Positions 25,070-32,899 of a stretch of 32,899 nucleotides of DNA are shown here, one piece after another. Numbering within the stretch: position 1 is the first letter of the stretch; every line of letters starts with the position of its first letter. Made by a program: the position numbers and the translations under genes. The notes under the pieces are model-generated. The model was not told the origin of the DNA. It did not search any database and worked only from the letters and a program-made list of their open reading frames with translations. This stretch comes from Clostridia bacterium. GTDB lineage: Bacteria > Bacillota > Clostridia > Oscillospirales > Acutalibacteraceae. The DNA is taken from positions 1 through 32,899 of the forward strand of contig JAFSCI010000012.1 of NCBI GenBank assembly GCA_017436815.1. The letters are read 5' to 3'.

Positions 25070-25843
25070 TCACTGCTTGTCCTTTAAATTTTTGTAAAAC
25101 TCTTTCATCTCAGCCGCCTTACCGCAGGTCATTTTACCCTCGGGGCATTTTGAGCATACGCATGACGGACCTGCATTTTTAAACAAATTCGGCGCTACCG
25201 ATACAACAAGCTCTAACATTTGGTCTGCTACAGCTTTAATTTCCCACTGTGCACGGTTACAACAACGATGTCTAAAGAAGTTCATTAAGCTTCTGGCATT
25301 CATTGTAACAACCATTTTTGTGTCACAAGCGTTGGGTAAAACAAAGCGAGCATCCTCTATTGCCTTTTTCTCTGCAGCCCTTTTAGCCGATTTCTCGTCC
25401 ATTCCGTTTGCTAAAAAGTCATTAAAATGTTTTTTAAGCAAAATATCGGTTATTTTGTCGTAATATTCCTTGTCCTTTTGCATTGCTTCTAAGAATAAGT
25501 CGTGTGCTTCGGGTACCGACTCAATTTCAGGGGGAGTTACGTACTGAAAATCGTTCTCGGTAACGTATCTTTGACTTTGAACAGAAAAAGATGCAATTCT
25601 GTGACGCGTTATCTGTGCGAGTAATGCTCTTGAAACGCCCTCAATACCAAAAGTGAAGCTAGCGTGTTCAATAGGACTTTCGTGTCCAATCTCGGCCAAC
25701 ATTTCTACAAACGATGCGGCTTTTTGGTCGTCGAGCCCTTCACGTATAGTATCTATACTTGCGGGACTATAGCAAAGCTTTGCCGCCGATGCTATTGATA
25801 TTTCGGGATTTGGTGTGTATGTAAGCAAGGTTACCTTTGCCAT
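25070..25843 (-). CDS. thyX: Flavin-dependent thymidylate synthase ThyX
   Basis: Makes dTMP from dUMP using methylene-THF, FAD and NADPH, producing THF rather than DHF. 257 aa. The signature [14 protein letters not shown] (80-93) fits RHRxxSxxxxSxRY fully, and [12 protein letters not shown] (54-65) and [12 protein letters not shown] add the other conserved parts. A C-terminal Cys cluster (SCVCSKC ... TC) could bind a metal. AAGGAGT lies 8 nt before the ATG. First gene of the thyX-tmk-DJ-1-cyclo-ligase run. Confidence 0.97.
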   Translation of the reverse strand: MAKVTLLTYTPNPEISIASAAKLCYSPASIDTIREGLDDQKAASFVEMLAEIGHESPIEHASFTFGIEGVSRALLAQITRHRIASFSVQSQRYVTENDFQYVTPPEIESVPEAHDLFLEAMQKDKEYYDKITDILLKKHFNDFLANGMDEKSAKRAAEKKAIEDARFVLPNACDTKMVVTMNARSLMNFFRHRCCNRAQWEIKAVADQMLELVVSVAPNLFKNAGPSCVCSKCPEGKMTCGKAAEMKEFYKNLKDKQ

Positions 25844-25875
25844 TTAAAACACTCCTTATGTGTATACTTAAAGTG

Positions 25876-25904
25876 ATTATACCAAATTAAAAGCCCGTTC
25901 GCAA
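25876..25904 (-). promoter_or_regulatory. Sigma-A promoter of thyX
   Basis: Minus strand -35 TTGCGA (25899-25904), 17 nt, -10 TATAAT (25876-25881), with an extended -10 (TGG just before it). No riboswitch-sized leader follows. Confidence 0.8.
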
Positions 25905-25987
25905 CATATTTTTAAAAATGTAAATTTTGTCTTTTATACAAAATTGAATTATTATATAAATCTATATGATAAGTAGATACATTTTTA

Positions 25988-26016
25988 TAGACACGAGCTA
26001 ACTTTTATGTTACAAT
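25988..26016 (+). promoter_or_regulatory. Sigma-A promoter of the moxR operon
   Basis: TAGACA (25988-25993), 17 nt, TACAAT (26011-26016), with an extended -10 (TGT before it). It lies 30 nt ahead of the MoxR start codon. The divergent region between thyX and moxR holds only these two promoters as far as I can see. Confidence 0.78.
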
Positions 26017-26046
26017 TACACAAATGCTCAAAAAGGAGAAAATCAA

Positions 26047-26985
26047 ATGGACTATTCAAAAACACTAAGTCTCATAAAAGAAAATATTAAAAAAGTCGTT
26101 GTAGGAAAAGACGAGGTTATTGACCTTTTGCTTGTATCACTAATATGCTCGGGTCACGTACTTGTTGAGGACGTACCTGGTCTTGGTAAAACCACAATGG
26201 TTTCGGCTTTGGCATCAAGCCTTGGTTGTAAATTCCAAAGAATTCAGTTTACACCGGATATTCTGCCTTCCGACATAACCGGTTTTACTATGTTCAATAT
26301 GAAAACAGGCGAAAAAGAATTCCATAAGGGAAGCATTATGCATCAGATTGTTCTGGCTGACGAAATTAACCGCGCAAGCCCCAAAACGCAGTCTGCGCTT
26401 TTAGAGGCCATGCAGGAGCGTCAGGTAACCGTTGATGCCAATACATACGTTTTACCCAAACCTTTTATGGTTTTAGCTACACAAAACCCTGTTGATATGG
26501 CGGGTACGTACCCCCTTCCCGAAGCACAGCTCGACAGATTCTTTATGCAGCTTAGTATGGGATATCCGACCAAGGCCGGTGAACTCGAGATTTTAAAAAC
26601 ACACCGTTCTGTTACGGATGTTGTAAATCTTAACCCCGTTGCCTCTGCAGAGGATGTTCTTGCTATGCAAAAGCAGGTAGAGAACGTTCATTGTGATGAA
26701 AAGCTAATGAATTATATTGTTGATATCGTTGAAGCAACCCGTAGTTATGACGGTGTGCTTATAGGCGCCAGCCCTCGTGGTTCTATTGCTCTGTTGCAGG
26801 CAGCTTGCGGTCACGCTATGCTAAACGGACGCGACTTTGTAACTCCCGACGATATAAAGAAGCTTGCCCCCTACGTATTATGCCACCGTATAATTATGCG
26901 TGGTCGAGCAGGTATTGGCGCAAATGCTCAGCTTGAAGTCGTAAACAACATATTAAAAAATATTAAAATACCGAAGGCCGAATAA
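26047..26985 (+). CDS. MoxR-family AAA+ ATPase
   Basis: Chaperone-like AAA+ ATPase, 312 aa. Walker A EDVPGLGKTTM (41-51), Walker B IVLADEINRA, sensor 1 LATQNP, and the arginine-rich GASPRGSIALL of sensor 2. MoxR proteins paired with DUF58 proteins are thought to help assemble or activate membrane or secreted complexes. AAAAAGGAG lies eight bases before the ATG. The stop overlaps the next start by one base, so the three downstream-linked genes form one operon. Confidence 0.95.
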   Translation: MDYSKTLSLIKENIKKVVVGKDEVIDLLLVSLICSGHVLVEDVPGLGKTTMVSALASSLGCKFQRIQFTPDILPSDITGFTMFNMKTGEKEFHKGSIMHQIVLADEINRASPKTQSALLEAMQERQVTVDANTYVLPKPFMVLATQNPVDMAGTYPLPEAQLDRFFMQLSMGYPTKAGELEILKTHRSVTDVVNLNPVASAEDVLAMQKQVENVHCDEKLMNYIVDIVEATRSYDGVLIGASPRGSIALLQAACGHAMLNGRDFVTPDDIKKLAPYVLCHRIIMRGRAGIGANAQLEVVNNILKNIKIPKAE

Positions 26986-28205
26986 TGTCTAAAAGAGGAA
27001 TTGGATTTATACTCGTATTCGCTGCAACTTTAATTATTGCTATGGGTACAGGTATAAGAGAACTGTTTTTTATTGCGTACGCCCTTGCTTTTGTGTGCGT
27101 GTTTTCGGCATTATCGTGTCTGCTGGCAGCAGTAGTCATAACCGTAAGCAGCAAGCTTTCTAACAATGACGTACAGCGAAACGAGACCATAACGTTAACG
27201 GTTAATATGCGAGGTATAATTATACTTCCCTGCATATGTGATATTTACATAACCGTTCCCGGTCTTACTAAATCTAAAAAGAGCCTTAAGGGCACACAAA
27301 ACCATATGCTGTGTTTATTGCCGGGAAGCTGCAAGAAAAAATACGGTTTTGATTTGTTGTGCGCTTATAAGGGTGTCTGGCAGGTTGGCATACAAAAAAT
27401 GTACGTTCACGATATTTTCGGTTTATTCTCCTTCCCACTATTGCAAAATCGTGAGCTTATTGCCGTTGCGCATTCTGTAAGTGTTCACCCTAAGGCTTAT
27501 GAAATTGACACTCCGCATTTGAATCCGCCTTCTAAGATCGGCTTGGACCTTGCGCAAATTAAGGAATCCGACGCAGGCGACTCATTATCAAGCTCACGTC
27601 TTTACCAGTACGGTGACCCGCTTAAGAGAATCAACTGGAAGCAGACCGCAAAAACCAGAGAACTATACGTTAGAAAGTTTGAACTTGAACAAAACCCGCA
27701 GGTTCTTATTTTGCTTGACTCTTTAAGTACGTTTAATCCAAACGACTGCGCCAACGTTGCTTGCGATATTGCCGCAACAATCGCAAAATACTATCTTGAC
27801 CAAAACTGTAACGTAAGATTACTACTTGTAAGAATTCCCGATAAAACCGTTTCCAGCGAGTTCGAATGTGTAGCAACAAACCAGAGTGAATATGCAAAAT
27901 TAGACGAACTTTTAATTTCATTTAAATTTGCAAAAGACTTGGTGCCACTAGATATTCCCTTGCTTGACAGTGCACAGTTCAGTAATGCAAACACCGTTCA
28001 CGTAATAACCTCTAACCCGTCAGAAGTTCTTATGAATGCGGTAAACACCTTGTACGAGCAAGATTACATAGTTTCGTGTATTGTTCCCGCAGCTGATGCA
28101 AAATCTGCCGAAAAAACAGAGTCTATGTTTGCTTCGTCTAACACAAGGCCCGTAATTATTCACGACATTGCTCAGATTCCCGAAAAGTTAGGAGAGTGTT
28201 TGTGA
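26985..28205 (+). CDS. DUF58 domain membrane protein, partner of MoxR
   Basis: 406 aa. Two hydrophobic segments at the N-terminus (about 5-22 and 25-48), then a beta-rich part (about 50-190) and the DUF58 core around YGDPLKRINWKQTAK with KFELEQNPQVLILLD, a von Willebrand A-like fold. It is likely anchored with the DUF58 domain in the cytoplasm, where the MoxR ATPase could act. The function is undefined in most bacteria. Overlaps neighbours by one base on either side. Confidence 0.9.
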   Translation: MSKRGIGFILVFAATLIIAMGTGIRELFFIAYALAFVCVFSALSCLLAAVVITVSSKLSNNDVQRNETITLTVNMRGIIILPCICDIYITVPGLTKSKKSLKGTQNHMLCLLPGSCKKKYGFDLLCAYKGVWQVGIQKMYVHDIFGLFSFPLLQNRELIAVAHSVSVHPKAYEIDTPHLNPPSKIGLDLAQIKESDAGDSLSSSRLYQYGDPLKRINWKQTAKTRELYVRKFELEQNPQVLILLDSLSTFNPNDCANVACDIAATIAKYYLDQNCNVRLLLVRIPDKTVSSEFECVATNQSEYAKLDELLISFKFAKDLVPLDIPLLDSAQFSNANTVHVITSNPSEVLMNAVNTLYEQDYIVSCIVPAADAKSAEKTESMFASSNTRPVIIHDIAQIPEKLGECL

Positions 28206-30652
28206 TGAAAGTATTTAAGAAAAACATCTCCTTACTTGAATTATTGCTTGATATTTTAAGTTGTTTTTTATTATCAAGCGGTTTGGTGTTAGCTGTTTAT
28301 CCTCAAATTGCACCAAACTATACCCTTGGCTCAATATTCTTGTACTCTGCAGTTATTACCGTTTTATTGTCTGCAGCTTCACTTCTCGGTTGGCGCAGCC
28401 TTGCCGTTTTAGGCGGTGGACTGGTACTGACTGCGCTTGGGTTATTGTTATTTGGTAAATTCAGCAATTTCATAAACTACGTATCCGGCTTTATGAACTG
28501 GATGTTTACCGGAATGTTGCCCGACTCTGAATATAACGTTGCAAAAAGCTACACTATTATGCAGATTGGCCTTTGTGTAGGTGTTTGTCTTATAGTTTTT
28601 GTTTTTGTGCGTTTTTTACATAGCGTATATCCCCTGGATATTGCTACATTTATTCTTGTTGGTATATATACTCTTTACGGCATTACCGCAAACAACCTTA
28701 CTATTGCAATATTGGTTGCCGCAGGCTCATTGCCGGTTATTTCTACCAACTTCTACAGTAAGCGCAAAACTTTAAAAGCAATTTTTAAACGCAAAAAGCC
28801 TGACACTATAACTCCTAACTGGGCCGTTCAAACGATTGCTGCTGTTATATGTATTTTAGGAATAGTAGTGTCCTCTGCTATTCTCCCTGCCGATACCAAC
28901 GCTTTGCGCCGAAGATTTGCTACAAATATTACGGCAGACCTTCAGAGCGCAACCAATATATACAGCGTTCGCCAAAAAGCATTTAAACAGACAAATCTGC
29001 ACGCTTTAGGCTTGCAACCGCGTATGCGTCTTGGTGGTAACTTAACCTTTGAAACCGATGAAATCGTTGCAATTGTTGAATCTGAAACCAACGAAAAGGT
29101 TCTTTTGAAAGCCGTTGTATTAGACACCTGGGACGGCACAATGTGGAAAGCATCGTTTGATACTTCATACAGGTACGGTAGTCGATTTTTCACAGATGAT
29201 CAGTTAGCTGTGTTTGACGATAACGTAAGTTCCGATAAAGCCATAAACAGCATTTTGGTTGATATTTATACTCCTAAAACTGCGACGGTCACCCTTATTA
29301 AACCGTCATCAATGTTGCTTGTGCCGAACGGTGCGACGGAAATTCAAGAAGACACGCCGCTTATTGACCCAATAATGTATAACTATTTATCAGAAGTATT
29401 TGCGTTTACCGAATTGCCCGAGGGTTATACCTACACGGTAAATTATAATGATTTCCAATTGAATTATGCCCGCATTGCTACCCTTCCCCTATTTACAAGT
29501 CTTGTAAAAGACCCAATGGCCGATAACCAGGAATTTTTCCAAAAATATACTGCTCTTCCGGAGAATTTCCCAAAATCCGTTACTAACCATGCTCTCAAGC
29601 TTACCGACGGACTAAAGAGCGACTATGAAATGGTAGCCGAAATGACTCGCTACTTATCAGACTCATCGGTATTCGTTTACACCGATACACCCGGTTCTTT
29701 ACCCAACAATACCGACCTTGCGGTGCAGCTTTTAAGAAACAAGCGTGGATCCAGCGTATATTACGCAAACTGTCTTGCGGTTATGGCACGCTCGCTCGGC
29801 ATTCCTTCAAGAATTGTAGGCGGCTATTATGCTGATACCTGGAACGAGCAATTCAGTTGCTATTCTGCAACTGAAAGTGATGCTTTTGCGTGGGTAGAGT
29901 GTTACATTAAAAACGTTGGCTGGGTAACGTTTAACCCGTCGCCGATAAATCCGCCCACTGTTGAAGAAGAGGTTGTGGAAGGTGAAAACGGAGTGCCCGA
30001 AACTGTGCCCGAGTATGAACCGCTTCCCGACGATCTGTTCGAAGAAGAACAACAAGATGAAGAGCCTAAAACAGACCCGATATTCGAGTTTAACGCTTTA
30101 GTTATTATATTGTTAGTGCTTTTAGCACTTGTTCTTATAATTATTGTTCGTGCATTCTTCACAAAATGGATGTATTCGTACGAGCACGCTATTAAAATAT
30201 TCAAGCGAAACACAAGTAAAGTTTGCGAATATTATTTTTACGACATAAGAAATCAGTTAAGGCTCTTAAAAATAAAACGCAAACCTACCGAAACGTTAAT
30301 GGAGCAATTGCAAAAAGCCAATGGACTTAATTGTTACGATTCATTAGAGCGCAGCTTTAAGGTTATTGAAACAATCCGCTATTCCTCTGCAGACAACCTT
30401 GATACATCTTATGCAGAGCAGTTACATAGCACGCACATATTGCTTGAAGACGTTTTGAAAACTACTACCAGCAAATTTATGTATCTGCTTATGCGCAGGG
30501 TTTTAAGACCGGGCAAATGCTGCTTTATAATAACAACAAACATTTACTCTGTTCTTTTAAAACTGCACACTGTATACCAAAAGTTAAGGCTTAAGGTTTT
30601 AAACAAGATATCAAATATAAAAATGCAGATTGAAAAACGAAAATATTCATAA
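28205..30652 (+). CDS. Transglutaminase-like membrane protein (TgpA type) lacking the catalytic triad
   Basis: 815 aa. About six membrane helices at 12-205, a large outer region, a transglutaminase-like domain (about 485-580), another helix (about 625-650), and a basic cytoplasmic tail (to 815). The fold is recognisable (KRGSSVYYANCLAVMARSLG, then DAFAWVECYIKNVGWVTFNP), but the catalytic Cys, His and Asp positions carry Ser517, Phe561 and Asn577. So it cannot be a normal Cys transglutaminase or protease. AGGAGA is nine bases before ATG 28205, which overlaps the DUF58 TGA; a GTG at 28196 abuts the ribosome site and is rejected. Third gene of the MoxR operon. Confidence 0.9.
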   Translation: MKVFKKNISLLELLLDILSCFLLSSGLVLAVYPQIAPNYTLGSIFLYSAVITVLLSAASLLGWRSLAVLGGGLVLTALGLLLFGKFSNFINYVSGFMNWMFTGMLPDSEYNVAKSYTIMQIGLCVGVCLIVFVFVRFLHSVYPLDIATFILVGIYTLYGITANNLTIAILVAAGSLPVISTNFYSKRKTLKAIFKRKKPDTITPNWAVQTIAAVICILGIVVSSAILPADTNALRRRFATNITADLQSATNIYSVRQKAFKQTNLHALGLQPRMRLGGNLTFETDEIVAIVESETNEKVLLKAVVLDTWDGTMWKASFDTSYRYGSRFFTDDQLAVFDDNVSSDKAINSILVDIYTPKTATVTLIKPSSMLLVPNGATEIQEDTPLIDPIMYNYLSEVFAFTELPEGYTYTVNYNDFQLNYARIATLPLFTSLVKDPMADNQEFFQKYTALPENFPKSVTNHALKLTDGLKSDYEMVAEMTRYLSDSSVFVYTDTPGSLPNNTDLAVQLLRNKRGSSVYYANCLAVMARSLGIPSRIVGGYYADTWNEQFSCYSATESDAFAWVECYIKNVGWVTFNPSPINPPTVEEEVVEGENGVPETVPEYEPLPDDLFEEEQQDEEPKTDPIFEFNALVIILLVLLALVLIIIVRAFFTKWMYSYEHAIKIFKRNTSKVCEYYFYDIRNQLRLLKIKRKPTETLMEQLQKANGLNCYDSLERSFKVIETIRYSSADNLDTSYAEQLHSTHILLEDVLKTTTSKFMYLLMRRVLRPGKCCFIITTNIYSVLLKLHTVYQKLRLKVLNKISNIKMQIEKRKYS

Positions 30653-30654
30653 AA

Positions 30655-30688
30655 AACACCGCAGACTTAAATTAAAGTCTGCGGTGTT
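30655..30688. terminator. Terminator shared by the MoxR operon and uxaC
   Basis: Perfect 14-bp stem (30655-30668 with 30675-30688, AACACCGCAGACTT type), 6-nt loop. On the minus strand a TTTTTT run follows, so it is strong for uxaC. On the plus strand the tail TTAAATTTATA is weaker. It lies between converging genes. Confidence 0.9.
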
Positions 30689-30702
30689 AAATTTATACAT
30701 TA

Positions 30703-32067
30703 CTAAAAATTAAAATATTCCTTTGCATTGTTGTAACAAATACCGCTTATAATTTCGCCTAAAACATCAAAATCAGCAGGATATTCTCCATCTTCTACCC
30801 ACTGACCTATTAGGTTGCAAAGTATTCTTCTGAAGTATTCGTGTCGTGTATACGACACAAAACTTCTTGAGTCGGTAAGCATACCAACAAAGCGTGATAA
30901 CAAACCTAAATTAGCCAAAGTTTTAAGTTGCGCTTCCATACCGTCACGTTGGTCGTTAAACCACCAACCTGAGCCAAACTGAATTTTGCTCTTAACCGGT
31001 GCTGACTGGAAGTTGCCAAGCATAGTACCAAGCACGTAATTATCTTTAGGATTAAGATTATAAAGAATAGTTTTCGGTAACGAATCACAAACCTCAAGGC
31101 TATCCAAGAACTTAGATAACGGCTTTGCAATCGACGGATCATCTATGGAATCGAAGCCCGTGTCGGCTCCAAGCTTATTATACATTTTTGTATTGTTATT
31201 TCTAAGCGCGCCTATATGCAGCTGCATAGCCCAACCGCGCTTTGCATATTCTTTTGCACAGTGTTGCAAAACAGCAGTTTTATAAATCTGCTCATCTGTT
31301 TCAGAAATAATTTCACCGCTAATCGCCTTGTTAAATACCGCTTCGGCATCACCCTCTGCAAACGGAACGCATTCTAAAGCGTGATCAGACAGTCTGCAGC
31401 CAACACTGTTAAAATACTCTATTCTGCTGGTTAAGAAATTAAGAACATCGCTATAGGTTTTTGCGCCAATTAACTTAATATACGGCAAAAATGTGTCTTT
31501 AGATATCTCTACGGCTTTATCAGGTCTGAAAGTTGGATAAACCGCAACACCAAAACCGTCTTGCTTTATTTGTTTGTGATATTCGAGCGTATCTATTGGG
31601 TCATCGGTTGTGCAAATTACCTTAACGTTTGATTTTTCAATTAAGCCCTTTGCTCCCATATCTTCACGACTTAATATTTCGTTACACTTGTTCCAAACGT
31701 AGTCGGCGTTCTTTAGGGTCAATGGCTCATCAATATCAAAATATCTCTTAAGTTCTAAATGTGTCCAATGATACATAGGATTTCCGATGGTATATGGCAA
31801 TGTTTCAGCAAATTTTAAAAACTTTTCGTAATCAGATGCATCACCGGTAATATATTTTTCATCAACTCCGTTTGAGCGCATTACTCTCCATTTATAGTGG
31901 TCGCCACCCAAAAATAACTCGGTAATATTTTTAAATCTGTAGTCTTCAGCTATCATTTTAGGGCTAATATGACAATGATAGTCTATAATAGGTAAATCCT
32001 TAGCATAATCATTATAAAGTTTTTTGGCTACATCGTTTTTTAACATAAAGTTATCGTTAATAAGCAT
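30703..32067 (-). CDS. uxaC: Glucuronate (uronate) isomerase
   Basis: Interconverts D-glucuronate and D-fructuronate, and D-galacturonate and D-tagaturonate, the first step in pectin and glucuronoxylan sugar breakdown. 454 aa, normal for UxaC. Family marks: PIIDYHCHISPKMIAEDY (metal ligands His32 and His34), LGGDHYKWRVMRSNGV, VICTTDDPIDTL, AMQLHIGALRNNN and FGSGWWFNDQRDGM. AGGAG is 8 nt before the ATG and overlaps the end of the araC-type gene (10 nt between genes), so the regulator and enzyme are probably co-transcribed. No other uronate genes are in the window. Confidence 0.97.
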   Translation of the reverse strand: MLINDNFMLKNDVAKKLYNDYAKDLPIIDYHCHISPKMIAEDYRFKNITELFLGGDHYKWRVMRSNGVDEKYITGDASDYEKFLKFAETLPYTIGNPMYHWTHLELKRYFDIDEPLTLKNADYVWNKCNEILSREDMGAKGLIEKSNVKVICTTDDPIDTLEYHKQIKQDGFGVAVYPTFRPDKAVEISKDTFLPYIKLIGAKTYSDVLNFLTSRIEYFNSVGCRLSDHALECVPFAEGDAEAVFNKAISGEIISETDEQIYKTAVLQHCAKEYAKRGWAMQLHIGALRNNNTKMYNKLGADTGFDSIDDPSIAKPLSKFLDSLEVCDSLPKTILYNLNPKDNYVLGTMLGNFQSAPVKSKIQFGSGWWFNDQRDGMEAQLKTLANLGLLSRFVGMLTDSRSFVSYTRHEYFRRILCNLIGQWVEDGEYPADFDVLGEIISGICYNNAKEYFNF

Positions 32068-32077
32068 TTTTATTCTC

Positions 32078-32899
32078 CTACATTTTATTTTTAATTCTAT
32101 ATTGGTACGGTGTTAGTCCCACCTGTTTTTTAAACGCTCTGTCATAAGCGGCAGAATCACAAAAGCCAACGTTTTCGGCAATTTCGCTTATTTGCAGGTT
32201 AGTAGCGACCAAAAAATCTTTAGATTTTTCAACGCGGTAAAACGTAACGTACTCAACAAAAGTCATACCAACCATATTTTTAAATGACCGGGAAAAACCC
32301 GAAACCGACATAGCTGCTAATTTACACATATCATTTATATATAATTTTTTCATATAATTCTTAGCAATATATTCTAACACAGAGACAATTGAACTCTTAT
32401 GATAATCTTTAACGAGTATTCCGTCGCCAACATTCTTATTTACAAACTCTCTTGAAACCAAAGCCAATATTTTTAAAGTGTTTGCCTTTAAAAACAACTT
32501 GTACCCTGTACCACTATACTGAATTTCATCCAACATTTCAAGCAGTAAGTTTTCCACCTTTTGCGAAACTTCAGGGCTTAGCGAAAAATTAGGTATAATT
32601 TCATCTACCGATACGGTAAATGGTTTTAAAAAAGATATATCCAGCATCTTTTCGTCAGATGAATCTTTATATATAAAATTATCCGAAAACTCAAAAAAAA
32701 TAAGTTCTGCGTTTTGATCATATGTGGACACATAATGAGGTATTCCGGGCGGCATAATAAAAATATCGCCACGTTTAAGTTCGTATTTTTTTTGATTAAA
32801 AAAATGCACACCACTTCCCTTTAATACATACCACAACTGATAATACTCGTGTACATGATGTGTTTGTGTAAATTTACCGCTATTTTTTTTAATTTTAAA
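32078..32899 (-). CDS. AraC family transcriptional regulator (5' end missing at window edge)
   Basis: 273 residues are visible and the frame is open to base 32899, without a start codon, so the first few codons lie outside. A TTG at 32836 is not a start, because the residues before it (HHVHEYYQ leading into LWYVLKGSG) belong to the AraC cupin. N-terminal cupin: HHVHEYYQ, ELKRGDIFIMPPGIPH. Linker, then two helix-turn-helix motifs near the C-terminus: LYINDMCKLAAMSVSGFSRS, and LQISEIAENVGFCDSAAYDR followed by FKKQVGLTPYQYR. Probably senses a sugar and controls uxaC and uronate use; that is inference from position. Confidence 0.93.
   Translation of the reverse strand, partial: FKIKKNSGKFTQTHHVHEYYQLWYVLKGSGVHFFNQKKYELKRGDIFIMPPGIPHYVSTYDQNAELIFFEFSDNFIYKDSSDEKMLDISFLKPFTVSVDEIIPNFSLSPEVSQKVENLLLEMLDEIQYSGTGYKLFLKANTLKILALVSREFVNKNVGDGILVKDYHKSSIVSVLEYIAKNYMKKLYINDMCKLAAMSVSGFSRSFKNMVGMTFVEYVTFYRVEKSKDFLVATNLQISEIAENVGFCDSAAYDRAFKKQVGLTPYQYRIKNKM

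Noticed and set aside
29902..30213. Minus-strand Ser/Gly-rich frame
   Set aside because: It is antisense to the acidic Glu/Pro-rich stretch of the transglutaminase-like gene and has no independent signals.
30913..30931. TTAGCCAAAGTTTTAAG resembling the element end
   Set aside because: It is within well-conserved uxaC coding sequence and matches only over about 10 nt, so chance is likely.
32837..32899. Reading the AraC gene as complete from TTG at 32836
   Set aside because: The frame stays open to the window end and encodes the conserved HxH part of the cupin, so the gene is cut by the edge.

Overview
This is an AT-rich chromosomal segment of a low-GC Gram-positive bacterium, most likely a clostridial gut or rumen lineage near Oscillospiraceae/Ruminococcaceae. 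The support is a CtsR-McsA-McsB-ClpC stress operon, mltG-U32-class B PBP order as recalled from Bacillus (yrrL/yrrN-O/yrrR), ThyX, strong AGGAGG-type ribosome sites, sigma-A promoters close to consensus, and a dockerin/cohesin-like surface pair. I see no phage, insertion sequence, rRNA, tRNA or CRISPR array. It reads as core genome with a few lineage-specific additions. Nearly all genes are on the minus strand; the exceptions are a 41-codon gene at 3378 and the MoxR/DUF58/transglutaminase operon at 26047-30652.

Layout in coordinate order. 1-3283: protein quality-control operon ctsR-mcsA-mcsB-clpC (clpC runs off the left end), under a promoter bracketed by two mirror-image CtsR operators. 3378-3553: a tiny Gly/Asn/Cys-rich membrane peptide gene and a shared bidirectional terminator. 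3552-8036: a cytoplasmic NodB-type deacetylase, a DUF5412-like protein, a polytopic membrane protein and PcrA helicase. 8158-8499: a solitary MazF RNase. 8651-12020: a self-contained unit with a perfect promoter, encoding a secreted dockerin-bearing glucosaminidase and a membrane-anchored cohesin-like protein. 12048-18864: alaS, HIT, phosphoribosyltransferase, a short ComEC, holA and an RNase M5-like gene. 18900-22974: mltG, a U32 protein and a class B PBP whose ribosome site lies in a terminator hairpin. 22989-23270: a non-coding inverted-repeat element; a decayed piece of it lies at 15739-15802. 23253-25843: thyX, tmk, a DJ-1 protein and 5-formyl-THF cyclo-ligase, a thymidylate/folate group. 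25844-26046: divergent promoters. 26047-30652: MoxR, DUF58 and a transglutaminase-like membrane protein that has lost its catalytic triad. 30703-32899: uxaC behind an AraC regulator cut by the right edge.

The best candidates for something new are the dockerin-glucosaminidase/cohesin-like two-gene unit, the inverted-repeat element that sits just upstream of start codons and supplies the end of one coding region, and the triad-less transglutaminase. All functional statements come from reading the sequence and from family knowledge; no searches were run.
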